From: Microvirga lupini
GTDB lineage: Bacteria; Pseudomonadota; Alphaproteobacteria; Rhizobiales; Beijerinckiaceae
Length of the DNA: 64,000 bases
Assembly (NCBI RefSeq): GCF_014191055.1
Contig: NZ_JACHWB010000008.1
Coordinates: forward strand, 1-64,000
Direction: 5' to 3'
Every line of letters starts with the position of its first letter. The first letter of the stretch is position 1. Below the pieces are notes generated by a model that did no database searches, had not been told where the DNA came from, and saw only the letters and a program-made list of their open reading frames with translations. Below are positions 56,219-64,000 of this stretch, one piece after another. The position numbers and the translations under genes are program-made.

Positions 56219-57343
56219 ATGCAGCACAAGCGTGAAGGGCGAAAAGGCCTCGAAGGCAAGGATGGCTTGAGCCTGCTGGGCGACGTGCCCCTCGTGGCCG
56301 AAACGCCCGAGGAGCTTCTCGACGACGAGACGACCCCCATCGCGCGCTTCTTCGTGCGCAACAACGGCCTGCTGCCCCAGCCCGTGACAGATGTGGACGG
56401 CTGGACCTTCACGGTCGACGGCGAGGTGGAGCGCCCGCTCACACTCTCGCTGGCCGACCTGAAGAGCCGCTTCCCGCAAAAAACCTTCCGCATGGTGCTG
56501 GAATGCGGCGGCAACGGCCGCTCGTTCTTCGAGCCGAAGGCCGAGGGCAACCCCTGGACCAACGGCGGCGTCGGCTGCGCGGAATGGACGGGCGTGTCCT
56601 TGGGCGACGTGCTGCGCGAGGCGGGCCTCAAGGAGACCGCGCTCTTCACGGGCCATTTCGGCGCCGATCCGGATAAGACCGGTAGCTTCGAGCAGCAGGC
56701 CATGTCCCGCGGCGTGCCGATCGCCAAGGCCCTGGAGGAGCACACGCTCCTGGTCTGGGCCATGAACGGCGAGGCGCTGCCCTTCCTCCATGGCGGGCCT
56801 TTGCGCCTCATCGTGCCGGGCTGGCCCGGCTCGCTCAGCCAGAAATGGCTCAAACGCATCTGGATCCGCGACCGCGAGCATGACGGGCCCGGCATGACCG
56901 GCCTGTCTTACCGCCTGCCGGTGCGCCCGCTGGCCCCCGGCGCGGACGGCACGGACGTCGAGATCCGCATTCTCGAATCGATGCCCGTGCGCAGCATCGT
57001 CACGGCGCCGGCGGACGGCAGCCACTATCCAGTAGGCACGCGCAGAATCGAGGTGCGCGGCGCGGCCTGGGCGGGTGATGATGATGTAGCGCGGGTCGAG
57101 GTCACCCTCGACGGTGGCGCCACCTGGATCGAGGCCACGATGGCGGGGCCGCGCAACCGCTACGATTGGGCGCGCTGGCAGGCATCTCTGACCCTACCCG
57201 GCGAGGGCTATTACGAGATCTTTGCCCGCGCGACCGACAGCCAAGGACGGGCCCAGCCCTTCCGGGCCGCGAACTGGAATCCGAACGGCTACGGCTGCAA
57301 CGTTATGCACCGGGTGGTGGTTAAGGTCGGGCCGGCGGCCTGA
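56219..57343 (+). CDS. Sulfite oxidase-like molybdopterin enzyme
   Basis: 374 residues. Moco domain (~30-235) with the Mo-ligand cysteine in VLECGGNGRSFF and segments WTGVSLGDVLREAGL and GGPLRLIVPGWPG; a C-terminal Ig-like Mo-co dimerisation domain (~250-370). No Tat or Sec signal is visible, although bacterial sulfite dehydrogenases of this family are usually exported, so it may be cytoplasmic. There is no heme domain and no cytochrome partner gene nearby. The substrate may be sulfite or another oxo-acceptor. Confidence 0.9.
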   Translation: MQHKREGRKGLEGKDGLSLLGDVPLVAETPEELLDDETTPIARFFVRNNGLLPQPVTDVDGWTFTVDGEVERPLTLSLADLKSRFPQKTFRMVLECGGNGRSFFEPKAEGNPWTNGGVGCAEWTGVSLGDVLREAGLKETALFTGHFGADPDKTGSFEQQAMSRGVPIAKALEEHTLLVWAMNGEALPFLHGGPLRLIVPGWPGSLSQKWLKRIWIRDREHDGPGMTGLSYRLPVRPLAPGADGTDVEIRILESMPVRSIVTAPADGSHYPVGTRRIEVRGAAWAGDDDVARVEVTLDGGATWIEATMAGPRNRYDWARWQASLTLPGEGYYEIFARATDSQGRAQPFRAANWNPNGYGCNVMHRVVVKVGPAA

Positions 57344-58106
57344 CGGCCACGGAGGCAGTGCGGGCGCCCGGTCCGCAGGCTTCGGTCCGGCTGCGCTCTG
57401 CGCGGACGAAAGCCGCCTTCAGGGAGGGGCTCGCGCTGCCGGCCAGCGTGATGCCGTCGATGAAGCAGGCCAGCTGCGCATCGTCCGGCGCCGAGGAACC
57501 GCAGAGCCAGCCTTGGAAGCTGAAATCTGCCTCTGCATCGGACAAGCGGAAGGCCTGACAGGCCTGCTCGCCCCTGGCCGCCAGGGTCATAGAAGCAACT
57601 TCCAGGGTGCCGAACTTTGTCGCCACCGTCCGGCCCTGGCCCTGATGCGCGACGGCGAGGCCCGCGCGGGCGGCTCGGCGCACGATATCGATATAGAAGC
57701 TTCCCGCCGTCTCGGGCTGTCCCTGCACGAGCGACACCTGAGCATAGCGGAAGTCGCCGAAGCGGCCGAGAACCATGGTATCCTCCCGGGCGCCATTCGT
57801 GTGCTGGCGCGCCTCCGTCGCTGAGGCGCCCGCGAGGGCATACGGGGCAGGGGTGGCCGGGACCGGCTTCCAGGCCGGGGCAGGTGCGATCAGAACGGAG
57901 GAGGGCACCTCCTTCGAGCGCTCAGCCGGGCGGTGAGTCGGTTCCTGCTGCAGGGCCAAGTAGGCGAGACCCGCGATGCTGCAGGAGCACATCACGATCA
58001 GCCGCAGCCAGGACCCACGCCTGCGCCTTACGCGACGGGCCGGACGCTCGTCGATCCAGTCGGCGAGATCCTCCTCGTCCCATTCGGCATAGGCCGCCCT
58101 CGGCAT
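57321..58106 (-). CDS. Predicted membrane-anchored protein of unknown function
   Basis: 261 residues. An acidic N-terminus (EWDEEDLADWIDERPARRVR) and an Arg stretch precede one membrane helix (~residues 34-51, LIVMCSCSIAGLAYLAL). The remaining ~200 residues are extracytoplasmic, with a Pro/Ala-rich linker and a cysteine-containing C-terminal domain (GWLCGSSAPDDAQLACFIDG). No family recognised. The 3' end overlaps the convergent Moco gene by 23 bp. Confidence 0.75.
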   Translation of the reverse strand: MPRAAYAEWDEEDLADWIDERPARRVRRRRGSWLRLIVMCSCSIAGLAYLALQQEPTHRPAERSKEVPSSVLIAPAPAWKPVPATPAPYALAGASATEARQHTNGAREDTMVLGRFGDFRYAQVSLVQGQPETAGSFYIDIVRRAARAGLAVAHQGQGRTVATKFGTLEVASMTLAARGEQACQAFRLSDAEADFSFQGWLCGSSAPDDAQLACFIDGITLAGSASPSLKAAFVRAERSRTEACGPGARTASVAVRPPARP

Positions 58107-58488
58107 CGCTGAAATCCATCAAACCCGGTGATTGCTCATCCCGTGTTCTATCGTGACATCGCGAGGGCTTCGAAAGCTTTTGCTAAGCAAGGTAAACCGA
58201 AGGTTAAGCGATCTCGGAGCTCTTAGACCAAGTGCCGCAAAGAGAATGCTTGACGCAGGCGAACCTTTGGTGTGTTGGTGAAGGCATCGAGGCCGCAAAC
58301 AGGCTTCGGATGGACGATGGCAATGGCGCTGCTCACTCAGACGACGAGCAAAACGAAAACCGCCACGACGGCTGTGAAAACAGCCGAATAAGCCTCGTCG
58401 TCCCCGGTCCTCTCTCCCACGGGGCGAGAGGCGACACCCGAACAGGGTTTTCACGTTTTCCGGGGAGAGCCGCAACAGGAGAAGTCAC
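58107..58488. other. 382-bp gap upstream of asd
   Basis: Contains the divergent promoters of the membrane protein and asd. A GC-rich CTCTCTCCCACGGGGCGAGAG hairpin-like element is at about 58410-58431. Open frames here look like chance. No riboswitch or leader peptide was recognised. Confidence 0.5.
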
Positions 58489-59520
58489 ATGGGTTTCAAG
58501 ATCGCCGTCGTCGGTGCGACCGGCAATGTGGGCCGCGAGATGCTGAGCATCCTCGCCGAGCGGGCCTTCCCGGCCGATGAGGTGGTGGCGCTGGCCTCCC
58601 GCCGCAGCCAGGGGACGGAAGTCTCCTACGGCGACAAGACGCTCAAGACCAAAACCCTCGACACCTATGACTTTTCCGACGTGGATATCTGCCTCATGTC
58701 CGCCGGCGGCGAGGTCTCCAAGGAGTGGTCGCCGAAGATTGCCGCTCAAGGGGCGGTCGTGATCGACAACTCCTCCGCTTGGCGCTACGACGCCGACGTG
58801 CCCCTGGTGGTGCCGGAGGTGAATGCCGAAGCCCTGCGCGACATGAAGAAGGGCATCATCGCCAATCCGAACTGCTCCACGGCCCAGCTCGTGGTGGCCC
58901 TCAAGCCACTCCATGACCGCGCCACCATCAAGCGCGTGGTGGTGGCCACCTACCAGTCGGTCTCCGGCGCCGGCAAGGACGGCATGGACGAGCTCGACCG
59001 TCAGACCAAGGCGCTCTACTCGCTCCAGGACGTGCAGGAGAAGAAGTTCCCCAAGCGCATCGCCTTCAACCTGATCCCGCAGATCGACGTGTTCATGGAG
59101 GACGGGTACACGAAGGAAGAGTGGAAGATGACGGCCGAGACCAAGAAGATTCTCGACCCGAAGATCAAGCTCACCGCCACCTGCGTGCGCGTGCCGGTCT
59201 TCATCAGCCACTCGGAAGCGGTCAACGTGGAATTCGAGAACCCGATCACGGCGGATGAGGCCCGCGACATCCTGCGCGCGGCCCCCGGCATCATGGTGAT
59301 CGATAAGCGCGAGCCCGGCGGCTACATCACCCCGCACGAGGCCGCTGGCGAGGACGCCACCTACATCTCCCGCATCCGCGAGGACATCACGGTCGAGAAC
59401 GGCCTGTCCTTCTGGTGCGTGTCCGACAACCTGCGCAAGGGCGCGGCCCTGAACGCAATCCAGATTGCCGAAGCCATGGCCAATCGCGGCCTGCTGAAGC
59501 CGAAGAAGCAGGCGGCGTAA
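58489..59520 (+). CDS. asd: Aspartate-semialdehyde dehydrogenase
   Basis: 343 residues. NADP-binding start IAVVGATGNVGREML; catalytic cysteine in IIANPNCSTAQLVVAL; substrate segment RVPVFISHSEAVNVEF. It makes aspartate semialdehyde for lysine, threonine, methionine and diaminopimelate synthesis, feeding DapF. A single gene with its own terminator. Confidence 0.98.
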   Translation: MGFKIAVVGATGNVGREMLSILAERAFPADEVVALASRRSQGTEVSYGDKTLKTKTLDTYDFSDVDICLMSAGGEVSKEWSPKIAAQGAVVIDNSSAWRYDADVPLVVPEVNAEALRDMKKGIIANPNCSTAQLVVALKPLHDRATIKRVVVATYQSVSGAGKDGMDELDRQTKALYSLQDVQEKKFPKRIAFNLIPQIDVFMEDGYTKEEWKMTAETKKILDPKIKLTATCVRVPVFISHSEAVNVEFENPITADEARDILRAAPGIMVIDKREPGGYITPHEAAGEDATYISRIREDITVENGLSFWCVSDNLRKGAALNAIQIAEAMANRGLLKPKKQAA

Positions 59521-59540
59521 GCGACCTGCTCATCAAAACG

Positions 59541-59566
59541 AAAAGGCCGCCTCCGGGCGGCCTTTT
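59541..59566 (+). terminator. Intrinsic terminator of asd (bidirectional)
   Basis: Perfect 11-bp stem AAAAGGCCGCC/GGCGGCCTTTT with a TCCG loop and extra T, 20 bp after the asd stop; it also lies just beyond the convergent GH43 stop. Confidence 0.88.
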
Positions 59567-59570
59567 TGCA

Positions 59571-61178
59571 TCAAGCCCCGGACGTATCTTCGCGATAGCT
59601 GAAGAAATCGAAATCCGCCGGCAGGGCGCGGCCCGTCATGTCGTGGGCGGCCATGCCGACAAAGGCTCCCGTGAACGACCCATGGGCGCCAGGACCGGCC
59701 TCGTCGGACAGGATGCTCGCATCGAGAACCGGGCCGACCGGTGTCCAGGTCACGCCGTCCTGCGACCAGCGGAACTGCAGCTCCGCCAGACGCACATCAA
59801 CGCCGAGATGAACCGGGTCGGTTGCCGGCAGGGGCAGGTCGCCCTCAAGCGCATAGGTCATCAGCGCGTCCGGGTGATCGCCCAGGCAGGAGATGACCTG
59901 CAGCACGCGCCGTCCGTCGTCATCGGCGGAGACAGCCAGATAGTGGAAGCGGGCGCGGTCGTAATAGCAAATGAGGCCCGCCAGCTGCTGATAGGTCTCG
60001 GGCCGGAACTCCATCGAGGTCTCGGCCGAATAGACCCAGGCGGTCTGGCGGCGGGCCACCAGCGCCTGCTCGAACCAGCTGCCGATCGACTCGCGCCCGT
60101 AGAGCCGTAAGTGGCCGGGGCGCGCCGAGAGCGAAAAGATCCGTTCCGGCTCGGGCGTGCGCAGCCACTGGAACGAGGAGGGGAGTTCGGCCTCGTCGAA
60201 ATCGTGGCGCTCGGGCTCCGGCGGGAAGGGATGGGACGGAAGGTTGGGGCCTTCCACCACGATGGCCGGCACCTGGCCGCCCTGCGCCAAATAGAGCCAG
60301 CCGTCCTCCCCCCAGACCACCCGCTGGATCGCCGTTTCGCGGCCCAGCGGCGAGCGCCGCGTTCCCGGCAGGGGGCGGCTGCACAGGTGGGTGTGGAACA
60401 CCTCGCCCGTGGAGGTCTCCACATAGAAGCCGTGGCCCGCGCGCTGGAGCGGCGCGTCCGGAGCGTCCTTGCTGGTGATGAGATGGGTGTTGGGGTGAAG
60501 CTCGTAAGGCCCGTCGATGGTGCGGGAGCGCGCCATCGTGACCGCATGGTTGTAGGCGGTGCCGCCTTCGGCAACGGTCAGGTAGTACCAGCCGTTACGC
60601 TTCCACAGATGCGGGCCTTCGACGAGCCCGAGCGGGCTGCCCTTAAAAATGTTCTTGATGGGGCCGACGAGGCGCTGCTCGGCGGGAGAGTATTCCTGGA
60701 GCAGGATGCCGTCGAACGAAGAACGGCGGCGGCGGTGGTCCCACACCATGTTGACGAACCACTTGCGGCCGTCCTCGTCGTGGAACAGAGACGGGTCGAA
60801 CCCGGAGGAGTTCATATAAACGGGATCGGACCACGGGCCTTCGATGGACGGTGCCGTGACCAGATAGTTGTGCGTGTCCTTGAAGTTGCCGAGGCGCCGC
60901 TTCACGTCGGTGTAGATCAGCCAGAACAGGCCGTCCGCGTAATTGAGCGCCGGCGCCCAGACGCCGCAGCTGTCGGGGTTTCCGCGCATGTCGAGCTGGG
61001 ACGCGCGATTGAGCGGGCGGCCTGCCAGCCGCCAGTTCACGAGATCGCGCGAGTGGTGGATCTGCACCCCCGGATACCACTCGAAGGTGGAGGTCGCGAT
61101 GTAATAGTCGTCGCCGACCCGGCAGAAGGCCGGATCCGGGTTGAAGCCCGGCAGGATGGGATTGCGGATGGTGGCCAT
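59571..61178 (-). CDS. Glycoside hydrolase family 43 beta-xylosidase/arabinosidase-like
   Basis: 535 residues with no signal peptide, so probably intracellular. The start has the GH43 pattern NPILPGFNPDPAFCRVGDDY with the catalytic base Asp, then TSTFEWYPGVQIHHSRDL. The five-blade propeller spans ~1-315; a C-terminal beta-sandwich typical of long GH43 xylosidases follows (~325-530). It would release xylose or arabinose from short oligosaccharides. No sugar transporter or regulator is adjacent. Confidence 0.92.
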   Translation of the reverse strand: MATIRNPILPGFNPDPAFCRVGDDYYIATSTFEWYPGVQIHHSRDLVNWRLAGRPLNRASQLDMRGNPDSCGVWAPALNYADGLFWLIYTDVKRRLGNFKDTHNYLVTAPSIEGPWSDPVYMNSSGFDPSLFHDEDGRKWFVNMVWDHRRRRSSFDGILLQEYSPAEQRLVGPIKNIFKGSPLGLVEGPHLWKRNGWYYLTVAEGGTAYNHAVTMARSRTIDGPYELHPNTHLITSKDAPDAPLQRAGHGFYVETSTGEVFHTHLCSRPLPGTRRSPLGRETAIQRVVWGEDGWLYLAQGGQVPAIVVEGPNLPSHPFPPEPERHDFDEAELPSSFQWLRTPEPERIFSLSARPGHLRLYGRESIGSWFEQALVARRQTAWVYSAETSMEFRPETYQQLAGLICYYDRARFHYLAVSADDDGRRVLQVISCLGDHPDALMTYALEGDLPLPATDPVHLGVDVRLAELQFRWSQDGVTWTPVGPVLDASILSDEAGPGAHGSFTGAFVGMAAHDMTGRALPADFDFFSYREDTSGA

Positions 61179-61235
61179 GAATTCTTCCGGTGAACCGACG
61201 GGACGGCGAAGGATCGCAGAGGTGGCCGGAAGATC

Positions 61236-61916
61236 CTAGCCCTCCACCTCCCGGGCGGAAAACATCGACACGCGCTCCGGCATGGTCTCCACCGCCGGCT
61301 TGAACTCGCCGGTCTCGGGATCGCGCACCAGCAGAACGCCATTTGCGACGCCGAAATAGGCGCCGTGAAGCTGAAGCTTGCCGCGCTCCACCAGGATGCG
61401 CACGCAAGGAAACGTCATCAGGTTCCGAAGGCTGTGCTCGATGGCGGCGAATTCGAGGCGGGTCACATACTCAGACAATTCCATATCGCCGCGTGGGCCG
61501 ACGCGCTCGCCCGCAGGGGCGATCATGCTCATCCAGCGGCCGATGAAATCGCCCGGCGACAGCGGGGCCGTCTCGTCCGCGAAGGCCCGGATGCCGCCGC
61601 AGCGGGCATGACCCAGCACCACGATGTGCTTCACGCGAAGCGCCTGCACGGCGAATTCGAGCGCCGCGGACGTGCCGTGAAACTCACCGCCCGTCTCGAA
61701 GGGGGGAACGAGATTGGCCACGTTGCGCACTACGAACAATTCGCCGGGGCTCGCGTCGAAGATGACTTCGGGCGACACGCGGCTGTCGCAGCAGCCGATC
61801 ACCATCACCTCCGGCGACTGGCCCTTCTCGGCGAGTGTCTCGAAGCGGTTCTTCTCGCGCGGGAAGCGGTCATCGAGAAACGCGCGGTATCCTTCGGTCA
61901 GGCGGGTCGGGAACAT
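61236..61916 (-). CDS. Beta-class carbonic anhydrase
   Basis: 226 residues. Zinc ligands and Asp-Arg dyad: CCDSRVSPEVIFD (Cys, Asp, Arg) and VLGHARCGGIRAF (His, Cys). Interconverts CO2 and bicarbonate, supplying bicarbonate for carboxylases. Followed by the GH43 gene 57 bp later on the same strand, but the link is doubtful. Confidence 0.95.
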   Translation of the reverse strand: MFPTRLTEGYRAFLDDRFPREKNRFETLAEKGQSPEVMVIGCCDSRVSPEVIFDASPGELFVVRNVANLVPPFETGGEFHGTSAALEFAVQALRVKHIVVLGHARCGGIRAFADETAPLSPGDFIGRWMSMIAPAGERVGPRGDMELSEYVTRLEFAAIEHSLRNLMTFPCVRILVERGKLQLHGAYFGVANGVLLVRDPETGEFKPAVETMPERVSMFSAREVEG

Positions 61917-61931
61917 GGGTCGTCCTTACGA

Positions 61932-62873
61932 TTACGGATGCACGAGTTCGGCGAGCTTCTGGAGTTCGACATTGGCTCCGCACAGCAGCACGCCGATTCT
62001 TTCACCTGATCGTGGCATATAGGCGCCTGACACCAGCGCGGCCAGAGCCGCCGCGCCGCCGGGCTCGGAGGCGATGCGGTAGTCGCGCCAGAGCAGCCTT
62101 TGCGCATCGCGGATGGCCGCGTCCGCGACGAGCGCCACGTGATCGACGCTCTTGCGGCAGACCTCGTAGACCAGATCGCCGGTGTTCTTGGCGCCGAGCG
62201 AATCGGCCGCCACCGAATCGATCTCCACATCCACCGGGCCGCCGGCTTGAAGCGCTGCATGGAGCGCCCGCGAGCCTTCCGGCTCCACGCCCACCACCTT
62301 CACGCGACCGGTCCACCAGCTCGCCACGCCGCTGATGAGGCCACCGCCGCCCACAGCCACGAGCACTGTGTCGAGGGCAGGAGCATCCTGCTCCCATTCC
62401 AGCGCTGCCGTGCCCTGGCCGATCATAGTGCTTTCCGCCGCAAAGGGATGAATGCGCAGGGCACCCGATTCGGCCACGTATTGGTCGCAGGCTTCCTGGG
62501 CGTCCGCATAGCGCGCGCCGCCGATCACCACCTCGGCCCCGTGCGAGCGGATGACCGCGATCTTGGCGGGGCTCGAGATCTCCGGCACGAAGATGCGCGC
62601 CTTCACGCCAAGCTGGCTCGCCGCATAAGCGACCGCCGCGCCGTGGTTGCCGCCGGAGGCCGCCGCCACCCCGGCGGACGGCACCTCCTGCGACAGGAGG
62701 GCGTTGAAGGCGCCGCGCGTCTTGAACGAGCCGGCATGCTGCAGGAACTCGAGCTTCAGGCTCACCGGCCCGTCATGGCCGAAGGCGCTGTCCTGGTTCA
62801 GGACCGGCGTGCGGCGCACGTGCGGGGCGATGCGGGCATGGGCGGCTTCGATCTCGGCACGAGTGATGGTCAT
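61932..62873 (-). CDS. Threonine/serine dehydratase (PLP-dependent)
   Basis: 313 residues. PLP lysine in HAGSFKTRGAFNALL, phosphate loop SGGNHGAAVAYAA, and VAVGGGGLISGVAS. There is no C-terminal ACT regulatory domain, so this is a catabolic-type or serine/threonine deaminase rather than the feedback-regulated IlvA. Overlaps the upstream DUF429 gene by 4 bp (ATGA). Confidence 0.92.
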   Translation of the reverse strand: MTITRAEIEAAHARIAPHVRRTPVLNQDSAFGHDGPVSLKLEFLQHAGSFKTRGAFNALLSQEVPSAGVAAASGGNHGAAVAYAASQLGVKARIFVPEISSPAKIAVIRSHGAEVVIGGARYADAQEACDQYVAESGALRIHPFAAESTMIGQGTAALEWEQDAPALDTVLVAVGGGGLISGVASWWTGRVKVVGVEPEGSRALHAALQAGGPVDVEIDSVAADSLGAKNTGDLVYEVCRKSVDHVALVADAAIRDAQRLLWRDYRIASEPGGAAALAALVSGAYMPRSGERIGVLLCGANVELQKLAELVHP

Positions 62874-63610
62874 GATCTGCGGAGCGTCCAGATGGCGACC
62901 GGCAGGCCGTGGACGTCGCGGCCGGGCGGGTCGGGAAAGGGTTGTCCTCCACCTCTCGCGATATCGAGCGCCACGGTCAACCCCGCCAGAGCATCGAGCA
63001 GGTCGTCCGCAGCCGCACCGCGGGGAGGAGGTGCGTGGATCAGATGATCGGGCAGGAGGCCGGATTGCTTGAGAAGTCCGCGCCGCAGGGCCATGCCCGG
63101 TCCATAGGGCACGCCCTTGACCTTCTTCGGCTGATCGAGCGCCTTAGCATTGTTCAGGGCCCAGAAGGCGAGTTCCGGATGCACCTCGTACACCCGCGTC
63201 ACCAGATCCGGCCGGGCGCGCAGCAGGGCATCGATCTCGCGGATCTTGGGGAAGATCGCAAAGCCCTGGCGCGAGACTTTTCGCGATGGCTCGGATGTGG
63301 CGGCCGCGATTGTGCAGGCCTCTCCATAGTCCTCGGCCTCCACGGCGCGGCGCGAGGGAATGGCGAAGACGGAGGATTGCCGCTGACCGAGGAGGGGACG
63401 AATCAGCTGCTCCGGCAGCCTGCCTGAGCCTTGCGTGCGCTCCGGCAGGCCGATGGGCATGTCAACGGCGATCACCTCGGGCTTTTCGGGCGCGTCGGCG
63501 ATGGCAGCAAGGGTGGGCACCGTCACGATGCGGTACGCCTGCGGCTCGTCCACCCGCATGAGCACCGCGATCCAGCCGGCCCTGCAGCCATCGACGCCTG
63601 CCACCCACAT
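62870..63610 (-). CDS. DUF429-domain protein
   Basis: 246 residues. It begins WVAGVDGCRAGWIAVLM, with VIAVDMPIGLPE and the C-terminal HAPPRGAAADDLLDALAGL, an RNase H-like arrangement of acidic residues typical of DUF429. Predicted nuclease, function unknown. ATG 63610 is preceded by GGAGG at a good distance; a GTG at 63625 is less likely. Confidence 0.87.
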   Translation of the reverse strand: MWVAGVDGCRAGWIAVLMRVDEPQAYRIVTVPTLAAIADAPEKPEVIAVDMPIGLPERTQGSGRLPEQLIRPLLGQRQSSVFAIPSRRAVEAEDYGEACTIAAATSEPSRKVSRQGFAIFPKIREIDALLRARPDLVTRVYEVHPELAFWALNNAKALDQPKKVKGVPYGPGMALRRGLLKQSGLLPDHLIHAPPPRGAAADDLLDALAGLTVALDIARGGGQPFPDPPGRDVHGLPVAIWTLRRS

Positions 63611-63674
63611 TCCTCTCACCTCCACCTGTCGCCGCTGGGCTCGTTCCGGAGATTCCTGTCTTTACGCACTCTCA

Positions 63675-63776
63675 CCTCATCCTGAGGAGGCGCGCAGCGC
63701 CGTCTCGAAGGAGCCTCCAGAGAGCACAGGAACCTCCTTCGAGACGCAGCCTCAAGGCTGCTCCTCAGGATCAGGG
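63675..63776. repeat. ~102-bp palindromic repeat (family B, copy 3)
   Basis: Outer CCTCATCCTGAGGAGG and CTCCTCAGGATCAGG with inner CGTCTCGAAGGAG/CTCCTTCGAGACG arms, matching copies at 29317-29419 and 38269-38373. Lies in the divergent gap before the CitE-like gene. Confidence 0.85.
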
Positions 63777-63857
63777 TGGAGCCAAACAGGCCGGGAATGA
63801 CACTGTTCTTCGAATGGGACCACGATTAAAACCGATCCGCATCGTGAGGAAGATTCC

Positions 63858-64000
63858 ATGACCACCATTCGCCCGCGCCGTTCCGCGCTCTACATGCCGG
63901 GCTCCCATGCACGCGCCATCGAGAAGGCCAAGACGCTCGCCGCCGACGTGGTGATCTTCGACCTCGAGGACGCGGTGGCGCCGGACGTGAAGGCTGAGGC
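63858..64000 (+). CDS. HpcH/HpaI aldolase/citrate lyase (CitE)-family protein, N-terminal fragment
   Basis: 47 codons are visible before the window ends: RPRRSALYMPGSHARAIEKA and VVIFDLEDAVAPDVKAE, typical of CitE-like CoA lyases (malyl-CoA, citramalyl-CoA or beta-methylmalyl-CoA lyase). The family assignment is clear; the exact substrate needs the rest of the gene. A GAGGAAG site precedes the ATG. Confidence 0.88.
   Translation, partial: MTTIRPRRSALYMPGSHARAIEKAKTLAADVVIFDLEDAVAPDVKAE

Overview
The window is a high-GC, gene-dense alphaproteobacterial chromosome segment. Gene content (acnA, a Ccm cytochrome c cluster, ftsY next to a septation protein, ffh-rpsP-rimM-trmD, rplS-leuC...leuD...leuB-asd) and the GC-rich palindromic intergenic repeats suggest a member of the Hyphomicrobiales/Rhizobiales. 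Microvirga or a related Methylobacteriaceae genus is my best guess, but I could not confirm the genus. No rRNA, tRNA, CRISPR array, prophage or insertion sequence was recognised.

Layout. 1-8.3 kb: start of ftsK, a copper/cytochrome oxidase assembly cluster (DUF2946 protein, YcnI-PCuAC fusion, SCO1), glnK-amtB behind a textbook sigma-54 promoter, tesB and a UbiH-type hydroxylase. 8.2-9.5 kb: a MerR regulator and a cation efflux protein diverging from a classic MerR-type operator. 9.6-18.1 kb: three large RTX/calcium-binding secreted proteins with a shared C-terminal region, interrupted by ppa and a GNAT gene. 18.2-20.9 kb: acnA. 21.1-27.3 kb: ccmA-ccmB and ccmC-ccmD-ccmG, separated by a GNAT gene, a regulator/NIPSNAP/monooxygenase module and a secreted M23 peptidase. 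27.3-36.8 kb: YaiI, an adenylate cyclase, ispZ-like, ftsY, an RluA-type synthase, mtaB, dapF, a TSUP permease, a secreted GyrI-like protein and a HAD phosphatase. 36.7-46.4 kb: MBL hydrolase, ffh-rpsP-rimM-trmD, DMT exporter with Lrp regulator, cysteine synthase, HxlR regulator, rplS. 46.6-59.5 kb: leuC, leuD, leuB and asd with small genes between them, a phosphoesterase plus Ser/Thr kinase-USP pair, a RidA relative and a sulfite-oxidase-like enzyme. 59.5-64 kb: GH43 glycosidase, carbonic anhydrase, threonine dehydratase, DUF429 protein and the start of a CitE-like gene.

Most striking observations. (1) Downstream of the second RTX gene lies a decayed copy of the last ~22 codons of acnA, preceded by the same pair of hairpins that separates the third RTX gene from the real acnA. 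This looks like a scar of a tandem duplication. (2) Intergenic palindromic repeats occur throughout, and two appear to have been captured as coding sequence: the C-terminus of CcmA and the N-terminus of RimM. (3) A ~200 bp composite repeat is present in two inverted copies 21.5 kb apart. (4) A soluble Hanks-type kinase fused to a universal stress domain is coupled to a calcineurin-like phosphoesterase. (5) The ccm cluster has been split by a self-contained regulatory module with its own operator-like palindrome.

Functionally the window is mostly housekeeping: protein targeting (FtsY, Ffh), tRNA/rRNA modification, leucine and lysine/threonine-family biosynthesis, cytochrome c and copper maturation, and nitrogen control. 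The RTX proteins, metal-efflux module and repeats form the accessory layer.
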